Positions 15,737 through 25,474 are shown, counted from the first letter of the stretch. The stretch: DNA of 64,000 nt from Sphingobium sp. (GCA_035196065.1 CP136575.1:1021001-1085000); one strand, 5' to 3'. Notes: generated by a model not told the origin, from the letters alone. Program-made: numbers and translations.

Positions 15737-17907
15737 CGGCCCGCCTCCGGCCAGGCGAAGGGTTCGGGCGAGCGGAACCGGGCAAGGACATTGCCGGTGA
15801 TGCGCGCAACGTCGTTGTCATAGCCGCCGGTCGCGAGCGCCCCGGCCCAGCCGATCGAGCCGGTGGCAAACACCGCGCCGCCTGCGCGGGTCTCGAAGAA
15901 GGTCAGATCGGCGCGGGTGTCGGCGTCCTGCAACACGGGCATTGTGGCGTGGAACTCCTCTTTGACCTTGAGCATGTCGGGGCCGTGCCCCTTCGATGAG
16001 GCGATCACCAGCGCATGCGGGGGCGAGCCCAGAAGGGGGTCCCAGCGGTCGATCTCCTCGGAAGCCGCCCCGCCGCCGCGCTCGCCGTGGGCACCGATCA
16101 CGCTGCCCTCGACGCCTTCGAGGATGAACTGCGCGCGTGGATCGTCCGCCCCGGGGGCGCGGTGATAGGGGGCACCGGTGATGAAGCCCTGCGCGGCAAA
16201 GCCCACTCCGACCAGCCGGTTGGGCGGCCGCCCGCAGCGCCGCCACAGCCCGCCGAGCCTGCCGTCGAACTCCTGATGATATTCGCCCGGCTCCTCGATC
16301 CAGGCGCGGGTGCCGTCCTCGGCGCGGCGGATCTCGACCGCGGCGGGGAAATGCGGGCTGAGCGCGGTGCGCCAGTAGAAGCCGTTGCCGCCCATGTAGA
16401 TCAGCCGCCCGCCGCGGGCGAGGAAGGCCTCGAGAGCGTCGAGCATCTCGTCGCTGACATATTCGGGATGGGTGCCGGTCACCACCACCCGCGCGCCTTC
16501 CAGCGCCGCGACGCCGCGGGCGTGGAGGCCGTGATCGGTGACCGTGTCATAGCAGGGGGCGACGCGCTCGAGCCAGGCGGTGATCGCGGTGTCGGCGTTG
16601 AACGACCACATCCGGCTCTCGGGCCGCAGGTTGACGAGCGGGCGCAGCCACGAAGAGGTGCGCACGCCCGAGCCGTCGGCGTGGTGCTCATACAGCGATC
16701 CGCCGAACTCGGGGTGATTGATCAAAGGCATGTAATCGTCGGGCGGCGGCGGCGTGATCCCGTAGAGCATTTCCGGCAGGCGCAGGAACACCGTCTCATT
16801 AGCATAGGCGAGATAGGTCGCCGTGGAGGCAAGGAATACCACCTCGTTGCATGGCCCGTTCGGCTCGACGAAGAAGGTGGCATAGGCGCGGCCGCCATCG
16901 GGATCGGTGATCCTGGCGGCATAGGCGCCCGAGCGCAGGTCGGCCGGGACGGCCCAGTCGGTACTGCTCTCCCAGCCCATGTCGTATATGTCGTCGCTCC
17001 TGAAATGGGCCGCGCCGTAATGCTCGGGCGCGCGCTGCCAGTCATGGACGGTGCCGTCCCAGCGCAGGCCCTTGACCCCGCGCGAGGGCAGGTTGCGGGT
17101 GAGCCCGGTCCAGATCGGCCCGGTCTGGCTCGCCACCACCGGGGTCCCGGTGCCGAGCGCGAAGTCGAGCGCGCAGACCAGCGTCTCACTTTCGGGCGCC
17201 GGGTCATGGATCAACGCCTCGATCGCCTCGCGGGGGGAGGCCCCGGCGCGCACCCGCAGGGCATCGATCTTGCCGTCGAAGCTCGGCCCCTCGCCGTCGC
17301 TGGCGATCAGCATGCCCGAAAGCGCGAAGGGGACGGGCGTCATCGCCTGCGACACCTCGGCAAGGCCGCAAGGGTCGCCTTGCCCCTCGCCGATGATGCG
17401 CACGCCGGCGGTGATCATGCCGGCAGCGGCATCGACCGAAAGGCTCACCAGCGCCCAGCGGCGCAGCGGGAGCGCCAGCGGCAGGCGCAGCGGCGCGGTA
17501 TCACCTGGTGCCCGCACGGCGATGGACAGGCACCCCTGTGCATCGATCCGCAGCGACACCGCCGCCGTCCCCGTGTCATCCTGCAGCGCCAGCACCCCGG
17601 CGCTCCCGGGCGGCAGCCGGGTCGGCATCAGCGCCAGCCCGAGACTGAAACTCTCCAGCATCGCGGGCTGCTGCGGCGTGACATGGGCCGAGGACCCGGC
17701 CGCGATGGGCTGCGGGTGGACCGCGATCCGGCCCTCGCCGATGGGCGCCGCCACCGGCAGGTCGAGCGGCAGCGCTGGATCGCCCTGCACGATGCGCACG
17801 CAGTCGATGGCGCAGTCGAGCGGTGTGTCGGCGTGGGCGTGAAAGCTTATGTCGTTCCCCGGCTGCACCACCAGCTGCGAGGGGTAGGCCGCGACCAGCC
17901 GGCTCAC
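15733..17907 (-). CDS. N,N-dimethylformamidase large-subunit-like protein
   Basis: About 724 residues with the layout of the DMFase beta subunit: an N-terminal beta-domain opening with QLVVQPGNDISFHAHAD and VRIVQGDP, a LamG/concanavalin-like insert around residues 85-215, and a C-terminal glutamine-amidotransferase-like domain with HPEYVSD and GGRLIYMGGNGFYW. Known DMFase is an iron-dependent amide hydrolase with a second, small subunit; no small-subunit gene is present here. The open frame runs far upstream, but the GTG at 17907 overlaps the aminotransferase stop as GTGA, which fixes the start. In this operon it may cleave an amide to release an amine for the adjacent oxidase. Confidence 0.82.
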   Translation of the reverse strand: MSRLVAAYPSQLVVQPGNDISFHAHADTPLDCAIDCVRIVQGDPALPLDLPVAAPIGEGRIAVHPQPIAAGSSAHVTPQQPAMLESFSLGLALMPTRLPPGSAGVLALQDDTGTAAVSLRIDAQGCLSIAVRAPGDTAPLRLPLALPLRRWALVSLSVDAAAGMITAGVRIIGEGQGDPCGLAEVSQAMTPVPFALSGMLIASDGEGPSFDGKIDALRVRAGASPREAIEALIHDPAPESETLVCALDFALGTGTPVVASQTGPIWTGLTRNLPSRGVKGLRWDGTVHDWQRAPEHYGAAHFRSDDIYDMGWESSTDWAVPADLRSGAYAARITDPDGGRAYATFFVEPNGPCNEVVFLASTATYLAYANETVFLRLPEMLYGITPPPPDDYMPLINHPEFGGSLYEHHADGSGVRTSSWLRPLVNLRPESRMWSFNADTAITAWLERVAPCYDTVTDHGLHARGVAALEGARVVVTGTHPEYVSDEMLDALEAFLARGGRLIYMGGNGFYWRTALSPHFPAAVEIRRAEDGTRAWIEEPGEYHQEFDGRLGGLWRRCGRPPNRLVGVGFAAQGFITGAPYHRAPGADDPRAQFILEGVEGSVIGAHGERGGGAASEEIDRWDPLLGSPPHALVIASSKGHGPDMLKVKEEFHATMPVLQDADTRADLTFFETRAGGAVFATGSIGWAGALATGGYDNDVARITGNVLARFRSPEPFAWPEAGR

Positions 17908-19313
17908 GACGCTGCACTCCGCGCATCGGTAGCAAAGCCGAGGCTGCGCTCCCAGATGTCGAGCGTGCGATCCAGCCGCTCGATAAGCAGATCGATCTCC
18001 GCCTCGGTGATGATCAGCGGCGGGGAGACCCACATCGGCAGGCCGCGGCTCATCAGCGGGCGGCGGCGCGGGCCGTAGAGCGTCGAGTAGAACGCAAGGC
18101 CGTTCTCGAAGGCGATCTTCTGGAACAGCTGCTCGGCGCCGCGCTCGGGGGCGAAGTAGGTGCGGCTCGCCTTGTCCTCGACCAGCTCGAGCACCATGAA
18201 CAGGCCCCAGCCCCGGACATCGGCGATGCTCGGGTGGGCGAGCAGCCGCTCGCGGTAGGAGAACAGCCGCTCGTGCTTGGCCGCCACGCTTTCGACGAGG
18301 CGGTCTTCCTCGAGGATTCGGATGGTGGCGAGCCCGGCCGCGCAGGCCAGCGCATGGCCGCCATGGGTGAAGCCGTGGACGAAATAGGCGCGCCCCTCGT
18401 CGAAGGGCGCGCGGACGCGGTCTGAGACCACCACGCCGCCGAGCGGCATGGCGCAGCCCGACATGCCCTTGGCGATGGTCATGAGGTCGGGAACGACTCC
18501 GAAATGCTCCATCGCGAACCACGCGCCGGTACGGCCGAAGCCGGTCACCACCTCGTCGGCGATGAAGAGGATGTCGAAGGCATCGCACAGCGCGCGCACC
18601 CCCTCCCAGTAGCGGCGCGGGGCGACGAGGCCGTAGTCCGATCCGCAGCCGTGGGGTGTGGCGATGAAGGCGGCGATGGTGTCTGCGCCCTCGTAATGGA
18701 AGCAGCGTTCGATCTGCGCGAGGCTCTGGTCGACCCAGTCGTCGATGGTGACATCGTCCGGGCGGCCCGCGAAGGAGAATTGCGGCACCTTGGGCCAGTG
18801 CGGTACCATCGGATCATAGGCGCGCAGCACCCCCGGATTGCCGCTCAACCCCATCGTCGCCAGCGTCATGCCGTGGTAGCTTTCGAAATTGCTGACCACC
18901 TTGTGCTTGCCCGGCCGGCCTTCGGCGACCCAGTATTGACGGGCGAGTTTCAGAGCGGTCTCGACCGCCTCCGACCCGCCCGACACGAGATAGACCGCCG
19001 ACAGGCCCGGCGGCGTGTGGCGGGCGATCGCCGCGGCAAGTTCGGCGCGCGGGCGGTTGGCGAGCATCGGGTGGCAATAGGCGAAGTGATCGAGCTGCGC
19101 GGCGATGGCCGCCTTCATGCGCGGGTCGCCGTGCCCGATATTCACGGCCATCGGCCCGCCCGAAGCGTCGATGTAGCGCCGCCCGGCGGTGTCCTGCAGC
19201 CAGATGCCGTGGGCGTCGGCGAGCTCGATGTTGAAGGGGTGATAGCCGAACACATGGGCAAAATCGCCCTCGGCGCGCAGCATCCCGATGAGGTCGTCAG
19301 AGGCGGTCGTCAT
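17904..19313 (-). CDS. Class III PLP-dependent aminotransferase
   Basis: Fold-type I transaminase of the omega-amino-acid/amine group, 469 residues. The cofactor-binding block LFIADEVVTGFGRTGAWF precedes TIAKGMSG, whose lysine near residue 282 should form the Schiff base; SGGSEAVETALK marks the N-terminal PLP phosphate region. Such enzymes move amino groups from terminal amines or beta/omega-amino acids to pyruvate or 2-oxoglutarate. It starts 40 bp after the symporter stop and overlaps the dimethylformamidase-like gene by 4 bp, so it is part of the amine operon. The exact substrate cannot be read. Confidence 0.9.
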   Translation of the reverse strand: MTTASDDLIGMLRAEGDFAHVFGYHPFNIELADAHGIWLQDTAGRRYIDASGGPMAVNIGHGDPRMKAAIAAQLDHFAYCHPMLANRPRAELAAAIARHTPPGLSAVYLVSGGSEAVETALKLARQYWVAEGRPGKHKVVSNFESYHGMTLATMGLSGNPGVLRAYDPMVPHWPKVPQFSFAGRPDDVTIDDWVDQSLAQIERCFHYEGADTIAAFIATPHGCGSDYGLVAPRRYWEGVRALCDAFDILFIADEVVTGFGRTGAWFAMEHFGVVPDLMTIAKGMSGCAMPLGGVVVSDRVRAPFDEGRAYFVHGFTHGGHALACAAGLATIRILEEDRLVESVAAKHERLFSYRERLLAHPSIADVRGWGLFMVLELVEDKASRTYFAPERGAEQLFQKIAFENGLAFYSTLYGPRRRPLMSRGLPMWVSPPLIITEAEIDLLIERLDRTLDIWERSLGFATDARSAAS

Positions 19314-19353
19314 GAATCAAGGGTCCTTGTGTGTGCGGGTCCGACAGCGCGGC

Positions 19354-20844
19354 CTAGCGGACGGTTTCGAGAAGAACTTCGCTCTCCTCGGCGGCATGGG
19401 CGGCGGCGCGGGCCTGCCTGCCGATGCGCCGGTCGAGCGCGGCGCGGATCACGCGCTGGCGCGCCTCGGTGATCGGATAGGCAAGGATGAAGGGGATCGC
19501 GGCGAGCGCGAAGACCGCCGGCAGCAGCACGTTGACGACAATCAGCGCCCATTGGCCCGCGTCGGTGTGGGCAGTGGCCGGACTGAAGCCCATCGCCTCC
19601 ATCAGCGGCAGGCCGATCCCCACCCCCACCGCTTCGGACAGCTTCTTGCCGATCCCCCAGAAGGCGATGAACATGGCCCCGCGCTGGAACCCGCTGCGCA
19701 GCCATTCGAGATCGATCACGTCGGCCGCCATCGACGCCCCGAGGATCAGCGGCCCGGCATAGGCGAACCCGGTGGCGAGCTGGATCAAAGTGAAGCCGGT
19801 GACGTCGCCCGCCGGCACCAGCAGGATCGCGAGCGAGGCGACGAGGGCGATCACCGAGGATATCGCGACGACCCGGTGCTTGGCGAAGTGCCGCCCGACC
19901 CACACCCAGAAGAACGATCCCGCAACGGCGGCGAGGAAGAAGTAGAAGATCATCACGTCGGCCTGATCCCCCAATGCCGCGCGATAGCGGTAGTAGTGGA
20001 TCACCGTGGTCTGGTTCATGCCGGTCGAAAGCCCGGCGAGGAACGTGCCTGCGAGCAGCAGCATGAAGGGCCGGTTGCGCAGCGTCTCGCGGAACAATTG
20101 CCGGGTGAAGGGCACGTCCTCGGCCGGCGCGCTGATGACGGGGACGAAGCGGATTAGGATGATCGTGAGCAGCGGAAGCAGGATGATCGTCGCCCAGCCG
20201 AGCGCTTCCACGTCCGAGACGATCGCCGCCGTCTCGAGCGCGGCGCGATCGGTGATTTCGGCAAGGCTGTCCGGGCGCACGAACAGCGGGAAGGTCACCG
20301 CGAACAGCAGGCCGATGACCGAGAACAGCTCGCGCGATCCGGAAATGCGCGAGCGTTCGTGGTAGTCGGGCGAAAGCTCCGCCCCCCAGGCGGCATAGGG
20401 CACCACGATCATCGCCCAGCCGAGGTAGAAGACCGAGAGCCACACGAACAGGCCGAGCGCGCTCGCATCGGGGCCGGGCATGAAGGTCTGCCAGGTGCCC
20501 AGCATCATCACCGGCACCCCGGCGAGGATCCACGGCACCCTGCGGCCCCACCGGCTGCGGGTCGAATCGCTCAGCCGCCCGATCAGCGGATCGATCACGA
20601 TGTCGAGTAGCCGGGTGGCCATGATCGCGAGGCCGACCACGGTGAGCCCGAGCCCGACATGGTCGGTATATACCGGCGCGACATAGATCGCGACCGGCAG
20701 GCCGGCGACGCCGAGCGGGATGGTGAAGGCACCATAGGCCGTCAGCCGTGCTTTGCCGAGCCTGCCGGTGCCTGCCACCTTGTGTCTGCCCTGACTTCCG
20801 GCGGCACGGCCGGCACCGACCGCCGGGCTCGCCGCAGTGCTCAA
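19354..20844 (-). CDS. GPH-family cation symporter
   Basis: Twelve-helix inner-membrane transporter of the glycoside-pentoside-hexuronide:cation symporter group within MFS. Diagnostic cytoplasmic loop: DPLIGRLSDSTRSRWGRRVPWI after TM2; PYAAWGAELSPDYHERSRISGSR after TM4 is also typical. Another frame is open along the same stretch but lacks membrane segments. The likely start is a TTG at 20844 that overlaps the TonB-receptor stop (TTGA), giving 496 residues; a GTG at 20778 would also work. Placed between an outer-membrane receptor and catabolic enzymes, it probably brings the same substrate across the inner membrane. It is one of three GPH paralogues here. Confidence 0.88.
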   Translation of the reverse strand: MSTAASPAVGAGRAAGSQGRHKVAGTGRLGKARLTAYGAFTIPLGVAGLPVAIYVAPVYTDHVGLGLTVVGLAIMATRLLDIVIDPLIGRLSDSTRSRWGRRVPWILAGVPVMMLGTWQTFMPGPDASALGLFVWLSVFYLGWAMIVVPYAAWGAELSPDYHERSRISGSRELFSVIGLLFAVTFPLFVRPDSLAEITDRAALETAAIVSDVEALGWATIILLPLLTIILIRFVPVISAPAEDVPFTRQLFRETLRNRPFMLLLAGTFLAGLSTGMNQTTVIHYYRYRAALGDQADVMIFYFFLAAVAGSFFWVWVGRHFAKHRVVAISSVIALVASLAILLVPAGDVTGFTLIQLATGFAYAGPLILGASMAADVIDLEWLRSGFQRGAMFIAFWGIGKKLSEAVGVGIGLPLMEAMGFSPATAHTDAGQWALIVVNVLLPAVFALAAIPFILAYPITEARQRVIRAALDRRIGRQARAAAHAAEESEVLLETVR

Positions 20845-23441
20845 AACCGCACCCCTGCCACCGCGATGACCCGGCGCGCCGGGAGCAGGAACAGGTTCGT
20901 CGGCAGGCCCGATGAGGCATCCGCGACGAACATCCCGGTCGCCCCCGCGCTGTCGAACAGGTTCGATCCTTCCACGCGCAGATACCAGCGCTCGTCGATG
21001 TCGGAGAGCTGCACCGTGCCGTTGACCACGCCCCAACCCTCGAGCCGGTCGATCGGATCACGGTTGAAGATGCGCCCCCAGATGTCGGAGCGCTGGGTCA
21101 CGTCGGCGCGGATCCGCAAGGCGAGCTTGGACGAGAGCTTCTCGTCGAACTGCGCGCCCACGCGCACCGTCCACTCGGGCGCGTTGGGCAGGCGGTTGCC
21201 CTTGAGCGCGACGGCATTGCCCGCCGGCAGGCCCAGTGCGGCGCAATCGCCGAACGGCACCCCGCCGAGGAGAGTAACGAGCTGAGCGAAGGTCGCAACG
21301 CAATTGGCCGCTGTGTTGATGTCCTTGACAGCAATGGTGCCGGGCACGCCCCCAGTCGGATCGCGCGGATCGATGACGGAAGCCTCTCCGATACGTGAGC
21401 CGAGATAGGCGAAGCTGAGATCGAAAGTCAGCTGGCGCGCCGGGCGCAGCTGCAACTCGATCTCGCCGCCCCACATGTCGGCATCGATGTTCGCGTTGAC
21501 CGAGGTGCGGTTGACGATGTTCGAGACCTGCAGGCCTCTGTAGTCATAATAGAAGCCGGCGAGGTTAAGCGTCGTCCCGCCGCCGAAACTTGATTTGGAG
21601 CCGAGTTCGAAGGCGTTGACCTTTTCGGGGTCGAAGGTCGGCGGCACCGCCACCACGCCTTGCGGGTTGAACCCACCCCCTTTGAACCCGCGCGAATAGC
21701 TCGCATAGACCAGCGCGTCCTCGGTGAAATCGAAATCGGGGTTCCATTCGATCACCGCGCGCCCTGTCATGGCGCTCTGGGTGAGAGTGTTGATGTCGAA
21801 CGGCTGGGGCAGGCTGAAGAGCAGACTACGGTTAGACTGGTCCTTGCGGTCCCGACTCCAGCGCAGACCGCCGGTGAAGCGCAGACTGTCGCTGAGCGAC
21901 ACGTAAGCTTCACCGAACACGGCATAGGACTGGAGGTCGGCGACCGGAGTTTCGAGCCGGAAGAACGGCGGGGCGGCACCGAGCACTTGCCCTAGCGCAT
22001 CCAGCGGCGAGCTGATCAGGTATAGGTTCTCGCTGCGGTCGAAATCGACGAAGAAGCCCCCAACCAAGAAATTGAAGGCCCCCTCGAACTGGGAAGACAG
22101 CCGCGCCTCGGCGAGCCACTGGCGGCTTTTGCCGTCAGCGCGCTCGAAGGTGTAGGGACGGTTGAACCGGCCGAGCACCTGCCCGCCGAGCGAGCCAAGA
22201 TTGCCGGGATCAGGAAGGCTGGTGGCAACGCCGCCTGGAAACAGCGGGGCAAATTGCCCAGCCGCGACTGCGAAGTCGGTATCGGTGGTATAGAAGCCGT
22301 CTTCATCCTGGAAAGTTCCAAGCAGGTTCAGTGTGAAGTCACCGAATTTCTGCTCCAGTTCAACTGAGGCAATCCAAATGTCGGTCCCGATACTGGGATC
22401 AAAATCAAGCGAGACCTGACGCGGCCGCGTGGCGATCTGCGACCCAGTGAAAGGATCATCGCCGAACGGCACCAGTCCCACCCCGGCAGCGGCAAGCCCG
22501 GTCAGGGTCGCAGCGAAATTGGGAATACCCGGCTCCAAGCGGTCCGGTAGACAACCAAGATTGCCGATCGGATCGCGGTTGCAAAGCCGGCGTTGCGCCT
22601 GCAATCCGTCGCCGCGCGCATGGAGGTATGTTGCGGTCAGGTCAACGGTCGTATCGGTACCCGGCTGCCAACGCAGCGCAGCACGGCCAGAGACCGCGTC
22701 TGTGCCATTGATCCGGTTCCCGTTGGCGATGTTGCGGATGTCCCCGTCATAGGCCTCGCCATAGCCCGCAAGACGGAACGCAAGTTTCTCCGAAAGCGGC
22801 ACATTAATCACCGCCTGTCCGCGATAGCTGCCGAGCGAGCCGACGCCGACATCGGCGAAGGCCTTAAAGGCGAAACCTGGGCGACGGGTGCGTAGATTGA
22901 CCGCGCCGCCCGTTGCATTGCGGCCGAACAGCGTACCCTGCGGCCCGCGGAGCACCTCGACCGCTTCTAAATCGTAGAAGATGTTCGTGCTGCCGCCGCT
23001 TTGGAGAAAGGCACCATTGTAGTGGAAGGCAACGCCAGTATCCGCTCCGTCCCCAAGCACGCTCGCTCCGATCCCGCGAATGGTGTAGTTCACGCCACCG
23101 TAATTGGTTGCTGTGAAGGAGAGGTTGGGCACATAGGCCTGAAGATCGGAAGCGTTGCGCAGCTGCAGCGTGTCGAGCGACTGCTGATCGAGCGCGGTCA
23201 CTGCAAGCGGCACGTCCTGGATCGATTGCAAGCGGCGCTGCGCGGTCACGAGAATTTCGTTGGGGGCGGGCGGCGTGGGCTCCGCGCTCCCGGCGGCGGC
23301 GTCCTGCGCGGCGGGCTGCTCGGCCGGATCCGCCGAACCTTCCGCACCGGGCGTGGCCCAGGCCGGAAGGCTCCACAACGCCGCGCCGAGCATGAGTGCC
23401 TGCCGGATGCCTGCGCAGCTGCGCTTACGGGTCTTGATCAT
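20841..23441 (-). CDS. TonB-dependent outer-membrane receptor
   Basis: Energised beta-barrel importer of about 866 residues. A signal peptide ends near PAWA, followed by a Pro/Ala-rich linker, a TonB-box-like stretch EILVTAQRR, the plug domain (VPLAVTALDQQSLDTL, then LRGPQGTLFGRNATGGAVN) and the barrel ending in an aromatic C-terminus (IAVAGVRF). This is the sphingomonad catabolic-receptor type rather than an obvious siderophore receptor. The frame is open upstream, but ATG 23441 has GGAGGA 7 nt before it and begins the signal peptide. It heads the transport genes of the amine operon, 100 bp after the oxidoreductase gene. Confidence 0.93.
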   Translation of the reverse strand: MIKTRKRSCAGIRQALMLGAALWSLPAWATPGAEGSADPAEQPAAQDAAAGSAEPTPPAPNEILVTAQRRLQSIQDVPLAVTALDQQSLDTLQLRNASDLQAYVPNLSFTATNYGGVNYTIRGIGASVLGDGADTGVAFHYNGAFLQSGGSTNIFYDLEAVEVLRGPQGTLFGRNATGGAVNLRTRRPGFAFKAFADVGVGSLGSYRGQAVINVPLSEKLAFRLAGYGEAYDGDIRNIANGNRINGTDAVSGRAALRWQPGTDTTVDLTATYLHARGDGLQAQRRLCNRDPIGNLGCLPDRLEPGIPNFAATLTGLAAAGVGLVPFGDDPFTGSQIATRPRQVSLDFDPSIGTDIWIASVELEQKFGDFTLNLLGTFQDEDGFYTTDTDFAVAAGQFAPLFPGGVATSLPDPGNLGSLGGQVLGRFNRPYTFERADGKSRQWLAEARLSSQFEGAFNFLVGGFFVDFDRSENLYLISSPLDALGQVLGAAPPFFRLETPVADLQSYAVFGEAYVSLSDSLRFTGGLRWSRDRKDQSNRSLLFSLPQPFDINTLTQSAMTGRAVIEWNPDFDFTEDALVYASYSRGFKGGGFNPQGVVAVPPTFDPEKVNAFELGSKSSFGGGTTLNLAGFYYDYRGLQVSNIVNRTSVNANIDADMWGGEIELQLRPARQLTFDLSFAYLGSRIGEASVIDPRDPTGGVPGTIAVKDINTAANCVATFAQLVTLLGGVPFGDCAALGLPAGNAVALKGNRLPNAPEWTVRVGAQFDEKLSSKLALRIRADVTQRSDIWGRIFNRDPIDRLEGWGVVNGTVQLSDIDERWYLRVEGSNLFDSAGATGMFVADASSGLPTNLFLLPARRVIAVAGVRF

Positions 23442-23541
23442 GATTGTTCCTCCCCAATATTGCGCCGCCCCCGCAGCGCCTTGCCGTTGTTGTTGATGCC
23501 TGCTCCCTCGGGTGCGTGATGACGGTGCGGTGCCGGGCCGC

Positions 23542-24732
23542 TCAGCTGTCCTGTTCCTCGCAGGTGACGCTGACCAGCTCGCGGCCCGAGGCGAAGTTGC
23601 CCGCGCACAGCGGGGCAAGCCGGTCGAGAAAGTCGTCGGGATCGATGATTTCTTCGGGCGCGAAGACGCCATGGCGCGTGCCAAGCCCGTTGGCGAATAG
23701 CGGCAGCACAAGAGCGAAAGGTACGCTGGTTGAGCCAGCCATGCCCCCTGCGGGCATGGAGTGCACTTCGGCAGTAGCAATCGCGGGTCGTCCATTGCGC
23801 CGACCGCTCGCCCAGGCGAACAGCGGCGGCGCCACGCCCCGCGCCTTTTGCTCCTGCTGGACCGGCGCGGCGGCCTTTTCCTGCATGCTGGCCAGGATCG
23901 CGTCGGCGGCCTGGTGGATGGTCAGCGCGCCGCTGTCGACCAGCTGGGCGATCATCGCGAGACCTTCGAAGCTCTCGGGCGGGCCGACCATCGCGTTGGC
24001 GCAGTGGATCAGACCCGGCACCGCGCGCGGCAAGGTCACCGCCTCGGGGTGGCCGACCGACCAGGTGACCACCTCGCCCCGGCCCGGATAGTGGATCGTC
24101 CGGCTGGTGAGCGGTTTAACGTCCTGAAAGCCGCCGTCGGCGAGCACCCGAATGGCGCCGGTCAGCTGCTGGACCCAGTGGACGACAGCCGCACTGGCCC
24201 CGGTCGCGCGCGGACGCTGGCTGCGCATCGCCTCGAGATCCTCGTCGCTTCCCTCGATCGACCAGCAGGTCAGAAGGTCATCGACCTCGTCGAGCGCGCG
24301 CGCGGCTTTGAGCGCGATCATGTTGGTGACGCCGGGACTGGCGCCGATGCCGATCACCGCCGTGACCCCGCGCTCCTCGGCGCGGCGCGAGAGCGCCAGC
24401 ATGTCGAGCGTCGGCTCCCAGTCGTCGCAGATATCAGCGTAGTGCCGCCCAGCATCGATCACCTGTTCGAGCACCGGCAACCCATGGGTGTAGAACGGCC
24501 CCACCGCATTGAGGACCACGTCATGCGCGGTGATCGCCGCGCGCATCGCCGTGCGATCATTGATGTCGAGCCCGATCGCGCCCGCTCGCCCGGGATAGAG
24601 CGCCGCCACCTCGGCCGCGTGCTCGGCATGGAGATCGGCGACCGTCACGCTTTCGACGAAATCGAACCGCACTGCTTCACGCACGGCGACCTGCCCCATG
24701 CCGCCTGCACCCCCGAGAACCAGCACCTTCAT
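23542..24732 (-). CDS. Saccharopine dehydrogenase-like NAD(P)-dependent oxidoreductase
   Basis: The N-terminal Rossmann fold (VLVLGGAGGMGQVAVREA) and the central segment GIGASPGVTNMIALKAA place it in the saccharopine dehydrogenase/carboxynorspermidine synthase superfamily, enzymes that form or split secondary amines between an amino acid and a carbonyl compound. It has 396 residues, the usual length. The start at ATG 24732 (MKVLVLGG) has GGGGA upstream. It is the first gene after the divergent promoter shared with a TetR regulator and precedes the TonB receptor, so it is probably the leading gene of the long amine operon. Oxidative splitting of an imino or secondary-amine substrate is a reasonable inference. 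Confidence 0.82.
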   Translation of the reverse strand: MKVLVLGGAGGMGQVAVREAVRFDFVESVTVADLHAEHAAEVAALYPGRAGAIGLDINDRTAMRAAITAHDVVLNAVGPFYTHGLPVLEQVIDAGRHYADICDDWEPTLDMLALSRRAEERGVTAVIGIGASPGVTNMIALKAARALDEVDDLLTCWSIEGSDEDLEAMRSQRPRATGASAAVVHWVQQLTGAIRVLADGGFQDVKPLTSRTIHYPGRGEVVTWSVGHPEAVTLPRAVPGLIHCANAMVGPPESFEGLAMIAQLVDSGALTIHQAADAILASMQEKAAAPVQQEQKARGVAPPLFAWASGRRNGRPAIATAEVHSMPAGGMAGSTSVPFALVLPLFANGLGTRHGVFAPEEIIDPDDFLDRLAPLCAGNFASGRELVSVTCEEQDS

Positions 24733-24787
24733 CGAATCGTCCCCATCCCTTGTCCCGCGCCTCATTGCGTCAGGATCGCGATCACAT

Positions 24788-24832
24788 CACAACGGTTGTT
24801 ATGTTGTCAAGGGGCACATAACACTTGTTGTG
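24788..24832. promoter_or_regulatory. Paired TetR operators in a divergent promoter
   Basis: Two related 19-bp elements face each other: CACAACGGTTGTTATGTTG at 24788-24806 and, on the minus strand at 24814-24832, CACAACAAGTGTTATGTGC (14 of 19 identical). The spacer separates the oxidoreductase/TonB operon from the TetR gene. A third copy lies at 25886. Confidence 0.65.
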
Positions 24833-24860
24833 AGGTGGCGGTCCGGTGTATGGGGAAATA

Positions 24861-25463
24861 ATGAGCGCCCAACCCACCGCCACCCCTGCCGACAGCCGCC
24901 GTGACGAGGTTGTTCAGGCTACCTGTGCCGTGATCGCCCGCGAAGGGCTCGACCGCGCTTCGATGCGCGCGATCGCGCAGGAGCTCGGCAGCACCACCGG
25001 GGTGCTCACCCACTATTTCCGCGACAAGAACGATCTGCTCGGCTTCGTTCTCAAGGCGATCATCGCCAAGTTGGAACTCGACCGGATCGACCCGAGCAGC
25101 GTCGAGGCGTCGCTGGAAGACGTGCGCAATCTGCTCGGCCGCTATCTTCCGGGGTCGGCGGACAATGAACTGTGGTGGCGGGTGTGGCTCGCCTTCACCG
25201 TTGCCGCGCTGTCGGACGGCAAGCAGGCCGAACAGCACCGCTCACTCTATGCCCAGATGCGCTCCATGTGGACGGCGCTGCTCACCGCGATGCAGGTGCG
25301 CGGCGAGGTGGCGGCGGAGCTTAATCCGGCGATCGAGGCCGACGTGATCCTGTGTATCGTCGACGGGGTCGGCATCCAGGCGCTGATTTCGCCGGAGCTC
25401 TATTCGCACGACTACCAGATGGCGATTGTCGAGGCCGCACTGGCGCGCCTCGCCCCGCGCTGA
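24861..25463 (+). CDS. TetR-family regulator of the amine module
   Basis: Repressor of 200 residues with an N-terminal HTH (ASMRAIAQELGSTTGVLTHY then FRDKNDLLGFVL) of the BetI-like subgroup, whose members often sense quaternary amines, aldehydes or acyl compounds. The ATG at 24861 has GGGGA 6 nt upstream; a GTG fifteen bases earlier lacks one. It is divergent from the operon at 24732 and has two copies of an ACAAC-GTTGT element in its promoter, with a third copy before the monooxygenase gene, so it probably represses all three units until the substrate appears. Confidence 0.9.
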   Translation: MSAQPTATPADSRRDEVVQATCAVIAREGLDRASMRAIAQELGSTTGVLTHYFRDKNDLLGFVLKAIIAKLELDRIDPSSVEASLEDVRNLLGRYLPGSADNELWWRVWLAFTVAALSDGKQAEQHRSLYAQMRSMWTALLTAMQVRGEVAAELNPAIEADVILCIVDGVGIQALISPELYSHDYQMAIVEAALARLAPR

Positions 25464-25474
25464 GGCACGAGGTC

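Noticed and set aside
16015-18078. 687-codon plus-strand frame opposite the dimethylformamidase-like gene
   Set aside because: Composition typical of a complementary-strand shadow; no motifs.
17908-18588. N-terminal extension of the dimethylformamidase-like frame
   Set aside because: It overlaps the aminotransferase gene out of frame; the GTGA overlap gives a natural start at 17907.
19310-21061. Second long minus-strand frame over the symporter gene
   Set aside because: Arg-rich reading without membrane segments; the other frame shows the full GPH pattern.
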